The notes under the pieces were generated by a model. The model saw only the letters and a list, made by a program, of their open reading frames with translations. It was not told the origin of the DNA and did no database searches. From assembly GCA_941918925.1 (NCBI GenBank), contig OW799233.1:138572223-138636222 (forward strand): a stretch of 64,000 bases of DNA, in the 5' to 3' direction. Below, piece by piece: positions 11,498-22,462 of the stretch (position 1 is the first letter of the stretch; each line of letters opens with the position of its first letter). The translations under genes and the position numbers were made by a program. The DNA is from Phyto melanocephala (Eukaryota; Arthropoda; Insecta; Diptera; Rhinophoridae).

Positions 11498-11688
11498 AAT
11501 TATTTATTTTATTTGATCTCTTTTTTTAAATTTTCATATTTAAATATCCAATTTTTGTATTTAAACTCTCAATATTTCGCTACTCCTTCGTGTAGCATCT
11601 TCAGGAAAATTCATTATTATTAATTATTAATTAATTAATTAATCAATTATTATTAATTAATTATTTGTAAATTAATTTTCAGGTTTAA
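11498..11688 (-). mobile_element. 191-bp insertion with an 11-bp target duplication
   Basis: Comparison with copy 1 shows an uninterrupted ATTCAGGTTT there, whereas here TATTCAGGTTT occurs on both sides (11487-11497 and 11689-11699). The insert is AT-rich, with ATTAATTAATTA repeats and the hairpin motif at 11570-11606 (CTGAAGAT, stem GCTAC/GTAGC, GAAAT on the minus strand). An 11-bp duplication suits target-primed insertion better than a cut-and-paste transposon. It is related to the elements at 966 and 1538 through the hairpin. Confidence 0.6.
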
Positions 11689-12184
11689 TATTCAGGTTTT
11701 TTTATGAAAATGGGCGTTCAAAACAAAATGCATTTTATGCACTTCGTAATTCTTTTGATCAACATAATCCTGTCTTCCTAGTTCGTTGAATGGGAACCAC
11801 TGCTGGTTTTGGCGATAGTGTGGCAAAAGAACAGTCAACATCGCCTCATCATCATGCCCAACAATTGAGCATCAACATTGTCATTGAAAATTTGGACCAT
11901 CAGATACTTCGATATGCTACTAAAATGCTTTTGTAAATGTAGTCTTTCAATGAAAGTGGGCGTTAAACTAGGTGTGTCAATAAAGTTTCTGCTAATAAAT
12001 ACAACTTAGATATTTCAATATAGTCCTTTATTTTCCAAAAAACTTTGTCAATAGAGAAATTACATGATTTTAAGATAAGCCGTTATATGGGAGGTAGGCG
12101 TTAAAGTGGACGTGTCACCTAAACTTTTTGGCACAACAATTACATTGATTAGAAGGATATACGTAGCAAATTTGATCATCAAAC

Positions 12185-12990
12185 CTCTAACTTTGGCGGT
12201 TTTATGAGCTTTTAAATTTCATTAACGGTAAATAACGTGAAAAGTGGGCGTTATAGTAGGCGTGTCAAAGTTGTTTTTGCGAATGAGTACAAGTTAGGTG
12301 TTTCAATATAGCCCTTTATTATTCCAAAATCTTTATTAATAGAGAAATTATATGAATTTTAGGTAAAGCGTTATATGGAAGGTGGGCGTAAAAGTGGGCG
12401 TGGCACCTTAATTTTCTGGCACAGTAATGACAATGCCTAGGGGGCTATACGTAGCAAATTTGATCATAATACCTCTAATTTTGGTGGTTTTATGAACTTT
12501 TAAATTTCATTAACGGTAGATAACGTGAAAAGTGGGCGTTATAGTAGGCGTGTCAAAGTTGTTTTTGCGAATGAGTACAACTAAGGTGTTTCAATATAGC
12601 CCTTTATTATTCCAAAATCTTTATTAATAGAGAAATTATATGAATTTTAGGTAAAGCGTTATATGGGAGGTGGGCGTAAAAGTGGGCGTGGCACCTTAAT
12701 TTTCTGGCACAGTAATGACATTGCCTATGGGGATATACCTAGCAAATTTGATCATCATACCTCTAATATTCGTGGTTTTATGAGCTTTTAAATTTCATTA
12801 ATGGTAGATAACGTGAAAAGTGGGCGTTATAGTAGGCGTGTCAAAGTTATTTGTGCGAATGAGTACAACTTATATGTTTCAATATAGCCCTTTATTATTC
12901 CAAAATCTTTATTAGTAGAGAAGTTATATGAATTTTAGCTAAAACGTTATATGGGAGGTGGGCGTAAAAGTGGGCGTGGCATATTGATTT
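12185..12990 (+). repeat. 288-bp internal tandem repeat of the abundant element (copy 2)
   Basis: The junction word CTCTAA(C/T)(T/A)TT starts at 12185, 12473 and 12761, each 288 bases apart. A diverged unit precedes the first. Compared with copy 1 there is one extra unit, so the array expands or contracts between copies. Confidence 0.8.
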
Positions 12991-13605
12991 TCCGTTGCAA
13001 AAAAGCGTGTCACCAAAAAGCAAAGTGTGCAAAATTTCAGAGTCGTACATCCAATTTTGTTGCTTTTATGACGTTTTTGTTTTTAAATATACCGAAAAAT
13101 ACACTGTGCGGTATAAATTTTCGTACATTTTGATCGATAACTCCTCTCCTAATGCATAGATTTAGATAATTTTTTAGGAATAATATTGTTTTTACTCAGG
13201 AAATATATATTCGAAGTTTCATTAGTCTACGTTAATGCGTTTGGACACAATTCTATTTTTTTCGATGTTCGTAGGACACGGTTTTTTCGACCTACTCTTG
13301 CTTTTCGAGCTATAACTCTCTTCCTAATATTCCGATTTAGCCCATTTTTAATACCAAACAAACCTTGTCTATAAGAAAGATTCTGGCAAAATTTGAGCCC
13401 CCTAGCTATTTCGGTGCGACCTCTATCGTGCTTTCAACAGACGGACAGACGGACAGACGGACGGACATAGCTAGATCGTCATCAAATCAAACCCTGATTC
13501 AGAATATATATACTTTATGGGGTCTAAAATGGATATTTCGATGTGTTACAAACGGAATGACAAAATGAATATACCCCCACCTTTTTTTGGTGGCGGGTAT
13601 AAAAA

Positions 13606-14004
13606 TATTTTTAAAATGAATGGTTTACAAGAAACTATACCCAATGTAATTTTGCACTTTGCAAATATGATAAAATCGAATAATCGTATGGGGAAAGAGT
13701 AACTTTTTATAATAAATTTGAATATTTGTGAACAATTTTAATTTGGTATAAAAAACAAAACTTCTGGGCTATATTAATTTTGTCATTCCGTTTTTAACAC
13801 AACCAAATTAATTAAAAGTGTGTATGTTTATGCTCTGATTTCCTGATAGCGAATATCTGTCAAAGTTTACAGAACGAATTATGCCAACTTCGAGCCGTTT
13901 TTAAGTATTTGTACCGAGTTCAATATACTTTATCAACACATTGATTTTTCCTTAAATTTTAATATTGTGAAATGTAAAATAATTTTGTTTTTGAATAACT
14001 AATA
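13606..14004. other. No supported gene
   Basis: AT-rich spacer between two elements. TTTTGTCATTCCG near 13780 recalls the inverse of a word in the abundant repeat, but the match is short. Confidence 0.4.
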
Positions 14005-14492
14005 CACTGCTCTGCAGCAAAATCCTCCATTTAATAAAATTATGTGGACTATATGGATTTTGATGCGCTGAACTCAAATCCGTTTTCGGTTTTTTTTCCA
14101 TCAGATCGAGATTTCTTTTTATGGGCGTGGCAAATTTCCCCCCCTAAATTAGGTACGGACACATATTTAATCCTAAATCGAGAACCAGTCATTCGATTTT
14201 CAAAAATAAAACACCAAAAAATGTGTGACAAAATTGTATTTATAATTTTTCCCTACCTCTTATCGTTTTGGAGTTATCTAGAAATTAATGGAGAAAAACA
14301 ATTTTTTTCTTGCAAAATACGTAATATTTTTCAAATTAAAAATGGAATTAAAAAAAATATAAGGCAGATATTCAACATTTTAAACTTTCTTCTAAGAGCT
14401 ACTTAACTTGCAAATAAAAAAACCTACCAACTATAAAAGTCGGTTAAGAAATGTGGATTTTATTGTCAATTTACCGCAGGTACCCAATATTG
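14005..14492 (+). repeat. Left terminal inverted repeat of the CACTG element
   Basis: It matches 16427-16938 in reverse complement over its whole length with scattered mismatches and small indels, from CACTGCTCTGCA to GGTACCCAATATTG. The arm includes ATGGGCGTGGCAAATTT. The level of mismatch between arms suggests an old insertion. Confidence 0.85.
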
Positions 14493-14820
14493 TAATGCAA
14501 CCAGCCTTTCATGTGATATATGTAACATTTCGTTAGGTGAGCAGGTAAGGGAACTAAAGTACAACGGTATTTTGCATAGTTCTTGGAATTAAAATTTAAA
14601 ACAGTATTTTTCAATTACCTGTGATTTCAAATTAAGAACATTAGGGTAGATTCTGGTATTTATTGTATATATAGAAGCTAATGGGCAATAAGAAAGTCAC
14701 TTTTAATTTGAATATCGTGCGGTTAAAATCGGCAACAGTAAATAGATCTTATAGTGTACTATGTTATTGTGTAAAGAAATAAAGCAATTAAAGAATTCAC
14801 AAACGCTTTCATATAACAAA

Positions 14821-16113
14821 ATGTCAAGGATTTGTAACAAATATCTAAATTTATTTTGTTACGTATGTGGCGATCGAACTTTAAGTTCTCAACGGGAGAC
14901 AATATCTTCCAAGCTTAAAGATGCTTATTGCTGTTATTTTGGGTTTCCTGTCGATGATGGAGATAAAAATTGGCTGCCGAAAATATGTTGTAGTAGCTGT
15001 GGTAAGTCTTTAAGAGGTTGGTTAACAGGAAGTCATAAGTCTTTATGAAGCCGTTTATGAAGCCAGCGATTTGGAGTGAACTACAAAATCATCAAAATGA
15101 TTGCTACTTTTGCCATACTAAAACACGTGGGTTTACGAAAAAAAAAAAACAAAAAATAAAGTTACATATCCAAATACTTTATGCGTCAAACGACCAGTTT
15201 ACAAGTTTACAAGTAAATTTTTACCACCATTGCCTCCCACAGACGATGAAGAAGATGGGCTTTCTGCAGCAACTGAATCCACTTACGCCAGCATGGGTGT
15301 TTCTTCGCATTCATTTGGAAGTCCAACGAGTACACCTTATTTTCCGAACTAAACTGATATGAATAACTAAGTTTGTAAATCAAGGCTTTAAAAAACCAAG
15401 TCTGAGCTTCTTGCATCCCAATGAAAAGAATAGAGTTTGGTGCAAACGGACGTTAACGTCTCTTACTTTCGAAATAAAGAACAACCTTTTTTAATATATT
15501 TCAGCAGAGAGAAAGGTTTGGTATTTTGTGATAATGCTGAAGGACTTTTGCGACAGCTGTGTTTCAGTCATAAATCTGAGGATTGGCGGCTTGTTATTGA
15601 TTGATCCAAGACAAGATTGAAAGCCGTTTTTCTTCACAATGGCAACAAATTTCCATCGGTCCCACTCGCGTATGCAAGAAATATTCACATTACTCATGGA
15701 ATCTGCAGATTTTAAAGTCGTAGCAATGTTAAATGGATTGCAAAGTGGATATACTAAGTTTTATTGCTTCTTCTGTAAATGAGATAGCTGCGCAAAAGAA
15801 AAACACTACAATGTTAAAATTTGACCGAAAAAAGATAATTTTATTCCAGAAAAAAAAATTTAGCAGAAGAGCCTTTAAAACAAAAGGAACATACTCTTCT
15901 CTTCATATAAAGCTAGGCCTAATGAAAAATTTTATCAAAGCAATGAACAAGGATGGTGAAGCCTTTCTATACATTAAGAGCAAATTTCCTAGAATCAGAG
16001 ATGCTAAAGTAAAAGAAGGCATATTTGTAGGTCCACAAATACGACATCTTATGAAGGACGAGGTCTTCAGAACGAAATTGAATGATGTGGACAAAAGGGC
16101 ATGGGCAGCTTAA
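14821..16113 (+). pseudogene. Decayed transposon gene, cysteine-rich protein of an unnamed insect family
   Basis: Reading across several frameshifts and stops, the order is: NLFCYVCGDRTLSSQR with a second pair CCSSC (14850-15001), a zinc-binding-like N-terminal module; KPAIWSELQNHQNDCYFCHT, a second cysteine pair; a proline- and acid-rich linker near 15200-15260; ESADFKVVAMLNGLQSGYTK with FYCFFC near 15700-15780; and an intact C-terminal part (15903-16113) with IKLGLMKNFIKAM and IFVGPQIRHLM. I recognise this layout from unnamed multi-copy proteins in insects and Hydra, which run well beyond this C-terminus, so the gene is truncated as well as frameshifted. Its place between inverted repeats suggests it is the element's transposase. 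Which acidic residues are catalytic is not clear from this copy. Confidence 0.7.
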
Positions 16114-16426
16114 GCTAATTTTTTATTTTAACAATGTTTCCTAAATAAAAATAAATAATTATTAACAAAATTTTTGTGTTATTTTAAGTAAATAGCTTGT
16201 AAATATTTTAATTTTTTATTGTAATTTGAAGTTATCTACGGATGACGACAGGGTGGGTCCTTTAAGCGAGGCGTTGCTACAAAATTACAATCTGGCAGAT
16301 TTTTTTGCTTGTATTTGTTTTTGTTGTACGAAAATAAATAGAAGTAAAATGTTGCCATTCATTGATGCTACAAGGCGCTTTAGTGCGCCTACTCTGACGT
16401 TGTTTGCTGCATTGCACATATTTGGT

Positions 16427-16938
16427 CAATATTGGGTACCTGCGGTTAATTTACAATAAAATCCACATTTTTTAACCGATTTTTATGGTTTATGGCTTTT
16501 TCTATTTCCAAGATAAGTAGCTCTTAGAAAAAAGTTTAAAATGTTGAATATTTGCCTTATATTTTTTTTATTCCATTTTTAAATTAAAAAATATTACGAA
16601 TTTTGCACGAAAAAAATTTTTTTTCTCCATTAATTTCTAAATAACTCCAAAATGATAACAGATAGAGAAAAATTGTATTGCATTCAAATTAATACAATTT
16701 TGTTACTCATTTTTTGGTGTTTTAGTTTTGAAAATCGGATGACTGGTTCTCGAGTTAGGAGGAAATAAGTCTCCGTACCTGACTAATTTAGGGGGGAAAA
16801 TTTGCCACGCCCATAAAAAAAATCCCGATCTGATGGAAAAAAACCGACAACGGATTTGAGTTCAGCGCGTCAAAATCCATATTGTCCATATAGTTTTATT
16901 AAATGGGAAGACAAAAAATTATTTTTTGCAGAGCAGTG
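16427..16938 (-). repeat. Right terminal inverted repeat of the CACTG element
   Basis: This is the inverse of the left arm, about 24 bases longer through small insertions, ending TTTTTGCAGAGCAGTG. The last stretch of the interior frame 16226-16459 runs into this arm and is not considered coding. Confidence 0.85.
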
Positions 16939-17044
16939 ATATTAAACAATTTGAATGTACTGCTTTATAGTCTGTCAGGATCTAGAATTCATAGACTCAA
17001 ATAAATAAATAAATAAAAATGTCAATTTTTGTATATATGTTTTG

Positions 17045-17400
17045 AGTTCTGGTTTCATTTAAGGATGATCTAGCTATACCCGTCCATCTGTCTGTCTGTT
17101 GATAGCACGATAGAACTCAAAAAAGTTAGAGGGATCAACTTTTGCCAGAACTTTTTTATACACAAGGTTTGCTTGATGTAGAAAATAGGCTATATCGGTA
17201 TATTAGGAAGAGAGATATAGCTTTTAAAGCAAGAGTTGGTCAAGAAAACTATATCCTTACTACATCTGAATAAAAAAATTATATTTCCCTGAAATCTGTT
17301 GAAACTTTTACATTACAAAAGTATTTACAGATAAAAATTTACGAAAATTTATGCCGCACAGTGTTCCTTTCTCTTAGTTGTTTAAATATATATCGAAGCT
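17045..17400 (-). mobile_element. Inverted, decayed fragment of the abundant repeat
   Basis: In reverse complement it carries the same order as 5500-6000 of copy 1: the TACACTGTGCGG-like word (here inverse GCCGCACAGTGTTC), the regulatory-looking GAGCTATA..CTCTTCCTAATAT stretch, the CAAACAAACCTTGT-like word and the GACAGACAGATGG tract. It lacks both termini and is more diverged than the other copies. 16939-17044 and 17401-17789 show no gene. Confidence 0.6.
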
Positions 17401-17789
17401 TAATATAAAAAGAGCGTATCACGATTTTTAACCATATCGCGTTATAAAATTTTCTGTTATTCCTTAAAAAGTAACAGATAAATTAAGTTACATAAAAAGG
17501 CATCATTCCTTAAGATTTGATTTAGTTTTTTTTTTCGTGTAAAGTAATAGAAAATCGAGATATGCCCTTTTTTATAAGGTCAACTATATTTGCTGTATTG
17601 TGTTATACTTGTTGATATCTTTTTAAGTTTATGCCTATTATAAGTTATGAAGAGTATATTTTTACATAAAATAAAAATTTTATTGGTTTTGAAACGTTTG
17701 TATTATTTGAAATTTCTTAAATGTTAAAAGGAAATTGTCACTATCCCAAAATGTCAGATTATATATGTTTTTCAACGCATATTTTTAGC

Positions 17790-18420
17790 ACCCACCAAAA
17801 ACAATTTGCAATCGGGGCGACAAACTGGCTTCCGGAAAAGGAATAGCTGCATACCAGCTTTTTTTGATGTTGCTTAGGCTATAAGGATTAATTTTAATGA
17901 TAGCTACATTACTTTTTTGATTCTCCTCGATTACTCAAAGGCATTTGATACTGTCGATAATAATGTTTTATGGTAAAAATTTAAAAATAAAATTGACTGA
18001 GTCATGAGAAATAATATAGTAAATTTGCTACTTCAAGGTTGAAGTCCTTGCTCGTATGGAGAGGTGTTCCTCATTGTTTTATTCTTGCAATTTGTTTTCA
18101 ATATTCTATGATCTTCAAACTTTTCAAATTTGTATGTATGCTGATGATGTACAGCTCTATGTAAGTTGTACAGTTTCATAATTTTTTCAATGTGTTAACA
18201 AGCCGAATAATAAGTTAATGGGTTAAATATAAATCAAAATGTATTGTCGCCCAAAAACACCTCAATACTAATTCTGCAGTTCCCTACATAGTACTTTACA
18301 GTCAAGGAATAGTGCTAAAAACCTTGGTATTATATTTAACAACACTCTTAGCTCATGTCACCATTCAAATTATGTTTCTGGACGCACTTTTATCTATGCC
18401 CTTAAATTAACTATCTTTTC
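17790..18420 (+). pseudogene. Non-LTR retrotransposon reverse transcriptase, decayed
   Basis: Frameshifted translation gives, in order, QSGRQTGFRKRNSC, then LILLDYSKAFDTVDNN (motif with the first catalytic aspartate), then MYADDVQLY with the YADD active site (near 18135-18165), then SAKNLGIIFNNTLS, all typical of jockey/CR1-like non-LTR reverse transcriptases, which copy element RNA into nicked DNA. Upstream endonuclease and downstream parts are missing. Several stops and small deletions show long decay. Confidence 0.7.
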
Positions 18421-19360
18421 TTAAAATTTTTTTTTATAAAAATCGATGCATTTAAAATTTCATCAGATAGTTTGAACCAATTTTTTTCACGTTTATATGC
18501 AGTTGCTAAGAGCCAGAGTTCAAGCTCACTGCTTGTAGGTAATTTAGTCAATAAGTATTTATACGCAGTATACAAATATACCCCTCACTTGCCCTATTTC
18601 TTCTAATATGTATACATATCACAACTATTTATATGTCGATCGCTTAATTTAATTACTTTACTATAGAAAATTTTAATCAGCAGTGTGATCTTTAAATAAT
18701 GATAAATTCGAATAAGAATTTTCTGCACACAAAATGCTGGCAGTTCCATAACTTTGAAAAATTAATACTAACTTTTTTGTAAATATTGTCAAAAGCATAT
18801 TTTAATTTTGGATTATTTAGATAATTCCAAAAATGTTGAGTAAGTTGAACTTCTTCCTTTTATTCATTTAGAAAGAGCTTTTTCTAATTTATCACTTAAT
18901 TTGCAATCCGTTTTTGATTTTTCTTTGAGCATAAACAAGAAGGCAGCGTCGGCTTTATATTGATTTATATCATTGCGGCAAACGGCTTCATCTGTTAACT
19001 AGGTATTTTCAATTTACAAAATCGGTGGCACATATTAAGAAATTTGACCTACATATCTTGTTTTGCAATTGAAAATAAGTTTAAGTTATTTTCCTTTTTC
19101 TTCTACTGAGAACACATTTTGGCAAAACCCCCTTTTTTTGTGACTTCGAAAACATTTTTAATGTTTTTATGACTTCTTCAATAAGTTGTTTAATGTGGAA
19201 TTTATCAAAAAAAAGTTTTTTTCTTTGTTTTTTGCACTAAAATCTATCAATCGATAAAATTGGATATTTTTATTACCATTGGGTTTGTTATCAGTTCCAC
19301 TGTACTACACGGGCACAAGTAAATAAATGTCAGCAGAATTACTAAAACTTATTAAAAATT
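18421..19360. other. No supported gene
   Basis: AT-rich spacer; no motif or long frame was recognised. Confidence 0.5.
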
Positions 19361-19911
19361 AAGGGTCCGCCATCTAACGTTTTTTTTTTCAAATAAGTGC
19401 TTATTTCGTAAATGGTAACACTTAGCTCATGTCTGATTTGACAGATAATTAGTTTTATCCTTCCGCTGAACGAATATGGTTGTATATACGCTTGAACAAC
19501 GCTGGGAGATATTGCTATATTACTTTGGGCGGTTTTGGCAAAAAAATCATCTTTTCAGATGAAGCTCATTTTGATCTTGGCGGGTAGATTAACAAGCAAA
19601 ATTGTCGCATTTGGGGCACAGAACACCCGAACGCATACATTGAAAAGCCGATGCACCCAAAGCGAGTCACTGTTTGGTGCGGATTTTGGTCCAGAGGCAT
19701 AATTGGGCCATTTTTTTCGAAAATAAGCAAGGAGTGACCGTAGTCAATGGCGATCGTTATCGGGCCATGTTGAACGAATTGTTGTTCACAAAAATTGAAT
19801 AGGAGGATATTGGCAACACTTGGCTTCAACAGGACGGCGCTACGTGCCACACAGCCGAAGCTACACTTTTTTATAGCATTTTCAAAAGAGAAATTTATTT
19901 GGCGGACCCTT
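19361..19911 (+). mobile_element. Mariner-like element, internally deleted and frameshifted
   Basis: Ends AAGGGTCCGCC and GGCGGACCCTT are inverted. The coding relic starts at 19476 with VVYTLEQRWEILLYYF, the usual opening of a mariner helix-turn-helix region, and after a large deletion continues in another frame with IIFSDEAHF (first aspartate), NKQNCRIW, KPMHPKRVTVWC, VVNGDRYRAML and LQQDGATCH (second aspartate). It stops there; the third catalytic residue is deleted. The minus-strand open frame over this stretch is a shadow. The deletion joins the N-terminus to the catalytic domain at nearly the same place as in the 6907 element. Confidence 0.8.
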
Positions 19912-20699
19912 TATGAGAAAACACACATACATACATACTCCCATACATCATTTATTCCATCAGCTAGAGAATTATAAGCAAAAGAGTTGCAACTATTTAT
20001 ATCGTGCAACAATAGTGGTAGTAATATTAAGCAAAGGCAATAGTATCAAACGGAAATGATGTATTCAACATGTAAAATTTGAGTTGACTTGAGTTCTTTT
20101 ATTAAAATTCATATTTCACATATTTTACGTTGATGTGTACTGTTTTTGTTTCTTTTTTTAACATTTTATGTTACTCTATTTCCTTACATTTCCATGTAAT
20201 AAAATATTGTGTATAACAACTACATTCATTTGTTGGTATATACAAACGTGTTGCTTGCAGAACACGGAGAATTGCTTATTCATTGTTAGTGTTGCTTTTA
20301 TTTACTGTGAAGGACATGAAAGGAAACAATTTATTTGAAGGACAGAAGTACATGGTATACAGGTAATATTAAATAGTAAGTAATTTATGATTTATACAAT
20401 TGTCATTTGTTTTCTTAGCAAAAACAACAATGTTAAAGAAATAACTGTTGAAATGATGACAACAAACTGTTATTAAATGTTTATAACTTGTGTATTGTAG
20501 CAGTACTCAGTAATGGATTTTTTTGTAATACAAAAAAATCTTAACAGAAATTGGAATTAAAATAATTTTTGTGATCAACAACAAATCAAATAATGAACGA
20601 TAAAAAATTCTTATAAAAATGATTTTCTTTTTAAACAATATAACGTATTTTTGGAATTTTAAGCAATAGAAATGAACCAAAATTAAAATATTGCTTATA
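19912..20699. other. No supported gene
   Basis: AT-rich spacer with short CATACATACA runs near 19930. Confidence 0.5.
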
Positions 20700-21310
20700 C
20701 AGTGTGGTCCAACCATAACGCACGTTGCTAATTGTAAGTAAAACAAAAAGTTTTTAGAAAATTATCTTAGTATTTTTATTATGATAGAACGATGTATGGC
20801 AATTATGTGTGAAACAAAATATCGGTTAAATGCTCACCTCAACTTTGGTGGCGTATTTCTATCCGATGGTCCATAGTTTAAATGACGCTGAGACATAATT
20901 GAGGTTAAATGTCGTTAATGTGCAGAATTATCTCATCTTTTAGCTCTTAAATTGTTCTTGGCTTATAAACGTACACTTTTTCTTTCATATGTACCAACAA
21001 AAAAAAAAAAAGAAGTCCATCGGTATCAAATCCTATGTCTGCAGCAGCCAACTAACATCGCCAAACCATGAGATAACATGTCCATTAAATTTATCGCGAA
21101 AAATAGCCATTGTCTTATTGGCTGTATGGCAAATGGCCATATTCTGCTGGAACCACATATCGTCCAGATCCATATCCTTAATTTCTGGTTACAAGAAGTT
21201 ATCATCTCGCGATAGCGAACACCATTTGCGTTAACTGGTTGGCCGACCTTATTTTCGAAGAAATAAGTCCCAATGAAGCTGCCAGCTTTAACAGATATCA
21301 GATAACTGGA
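20700..21310 (-). pseudogene. Mariner-like transposase 3' part
   Basis: On the minus strand, translation across frameshifts gives GSFIGTYFFENKVGQPVNANGVRYREM (shown here only as the run FIGTYFFENKVGQ), a damaged second-aspartate region, then VKEKVYVYKPRTI-like text, ELKDEIILHINDI, LCLSVI and TMDHRIEI close to the C-terminus. The element's end is at 20700, CAGTGTGGTCCAACCATAACG, preceded by TA. No matching left terminus is found near 21310, so the 5' part is lost. The AT-rich low-complexity run at 21000 interrupts the third-aspartate region. Confidence 0.7.
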
Positions 21311-22359
21311 TAATGAAATAATTCGCCTGGATTTAAAAAAAATGGAAAATTTAAAAATACACTTACACTGCTTAAAAAAAAATATTCAAATTCTTTATTA
21401 CAAAAAAATAAAATAATCACAAATACAACAAGGATACGTAACAATAAAATTCAGTTTTACGTCATATTACATATGAACATTTCCATGAAAATGTCAACTA
21501 AGTCTGTAAAAATAAAAACGTTTGAAAGTTCTGCAATATAAGTTTATTGATAAAAACACACTCAAATTTTACTATGCGCAGGTATTAAGAGCTTATTAAA
21601 TTATTTGAAGAGCAATAATAAGAATTTAATCTGATTATCTCTTTGACTCATTTTAAAGAATTGCATTCAACTATTTTTTAGCGACTAAATTGTAAAAATA
21701 AATTGTAATTGTAAATATTCCTTAAAAATTAGGAAACGATAACAATTACAATTTCCATAAGAAAAAAGAAAATATAGAGTCCAATTAGCGGTACTTTTTT
21801 TTTTTGATTTCCCTTGGATGTTATTTAAATGTCACGTACGTAGTGCAAAAACATTATTTGTCTCCGTCATTCGTATTTGAATAGTCGCAAGGCCACCTTA
21901 TTTAGAATTTTACTTTTTTTCTTAACATAATATAAATTTTATTACCTAAGAATACTATTAGAGAAAAGTTAGTCGATATGTAACGAACGATATTAAAATG
22001 AATTTAGTATCCAGCAAAAAAAAACTGGAAGTAGTGCAAACGAATTACATTTTAAAGGCTTTTAAATTATTTGTGTGAAAGCAATAATTCTAAATGGTTC
22101 CCTAAATGCGAAGCAATTTGTCATATATGATATGCTTAAAAATTAATGCAACAACATGCAGAATTTCTTATACAAATCATGTAAACAAACAAAATTAACT
22201 CATGTAACAGCGGATGCTTTTCACCATTTATGCATAAGTTCTGTGCACTTGTTAAAATAGAGTGCAGTTCATTGAAATATTCATGTAAACGATACATATA
22301 TACGTACGATACATTCTTATTTTTCTGGATATTTTAGACAACAATGATTTGAATATAAT
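21311..22359. other. No supported gene
   Basis: AT-rich spacer without recognisable motifs. Confidence 0.5.
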
Positions 22360-22462
22360 TAATTTTCTTTTAAATAAAGTACCCTTTGAATGGAACATAA
22401 ATATCTAATTTTGTTTCAGTTACTGTTACTTTTGCAAAAATTACTTCACTTTATAAGAGTAC
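22360..22462 (+). repeat. 103-bp direct repeat, left copy, flanking a LINE fragment
   Basis: From TAATTTTCTTTTAAATAAAG to TATAAGAGTAC this segment is repeated at 23527-23629 with only two or three substitutions. It directly abuts the LINE fragment on the 3' side of that element. Confidence 0.9.

Larger units (their letters stand above)
11199..13605 (+). mobile_element. Abundant fly repeat, copy 2
   Basis: It begins AAGAGCACTATATTCGGCTG and ends TTTGGTGGCGGGTATAAAAA, with the same inverted termini and interior as copy 1. It keeps the 5' half of the nested mariner (from 11340) but the mariner's right half is gone: the text passes from ACCATCAGATA straight to CTTCGATATGC of the host repeat. A 191-bp insertion at 11498-11688 interrupts it. 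It holds three perfectly spaced 288-bp junction words, one more than copy 1. Open frames at 12951-13702 lie in non-coding repeat and are not genes. Confidence 0.8.
14005..16938 (+). mobile_element. 2.9-kb DNA transposon with ~500-bp inverted repeats ending CACTG
   Basis: The left end CACTGCTCTGCA at 14005 is mirrored by TGCAGAGCAGTG ending at 16938, and ATA flanks both sides as a 3-bp target duplication. The inverted arms run 14005-14492 and 16427-16938. CACTR termini with a 2-4 bp duplication are the mark of the CACTA/Mirage/Chapaev group, so membership there is a reasonable inference. Between the arms lies a decayed gene (14821-16113). The open frame 14044-14406 lies wholly inside the left arm and is not a gene. 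Confidence 0.85.

Noticed and set aside
14044..14406. 120-codon frame in the left arm of the CACTG element
   Set aside because: It lies inside the terminal inverted repeat and the opposite arm does not keep the frame.
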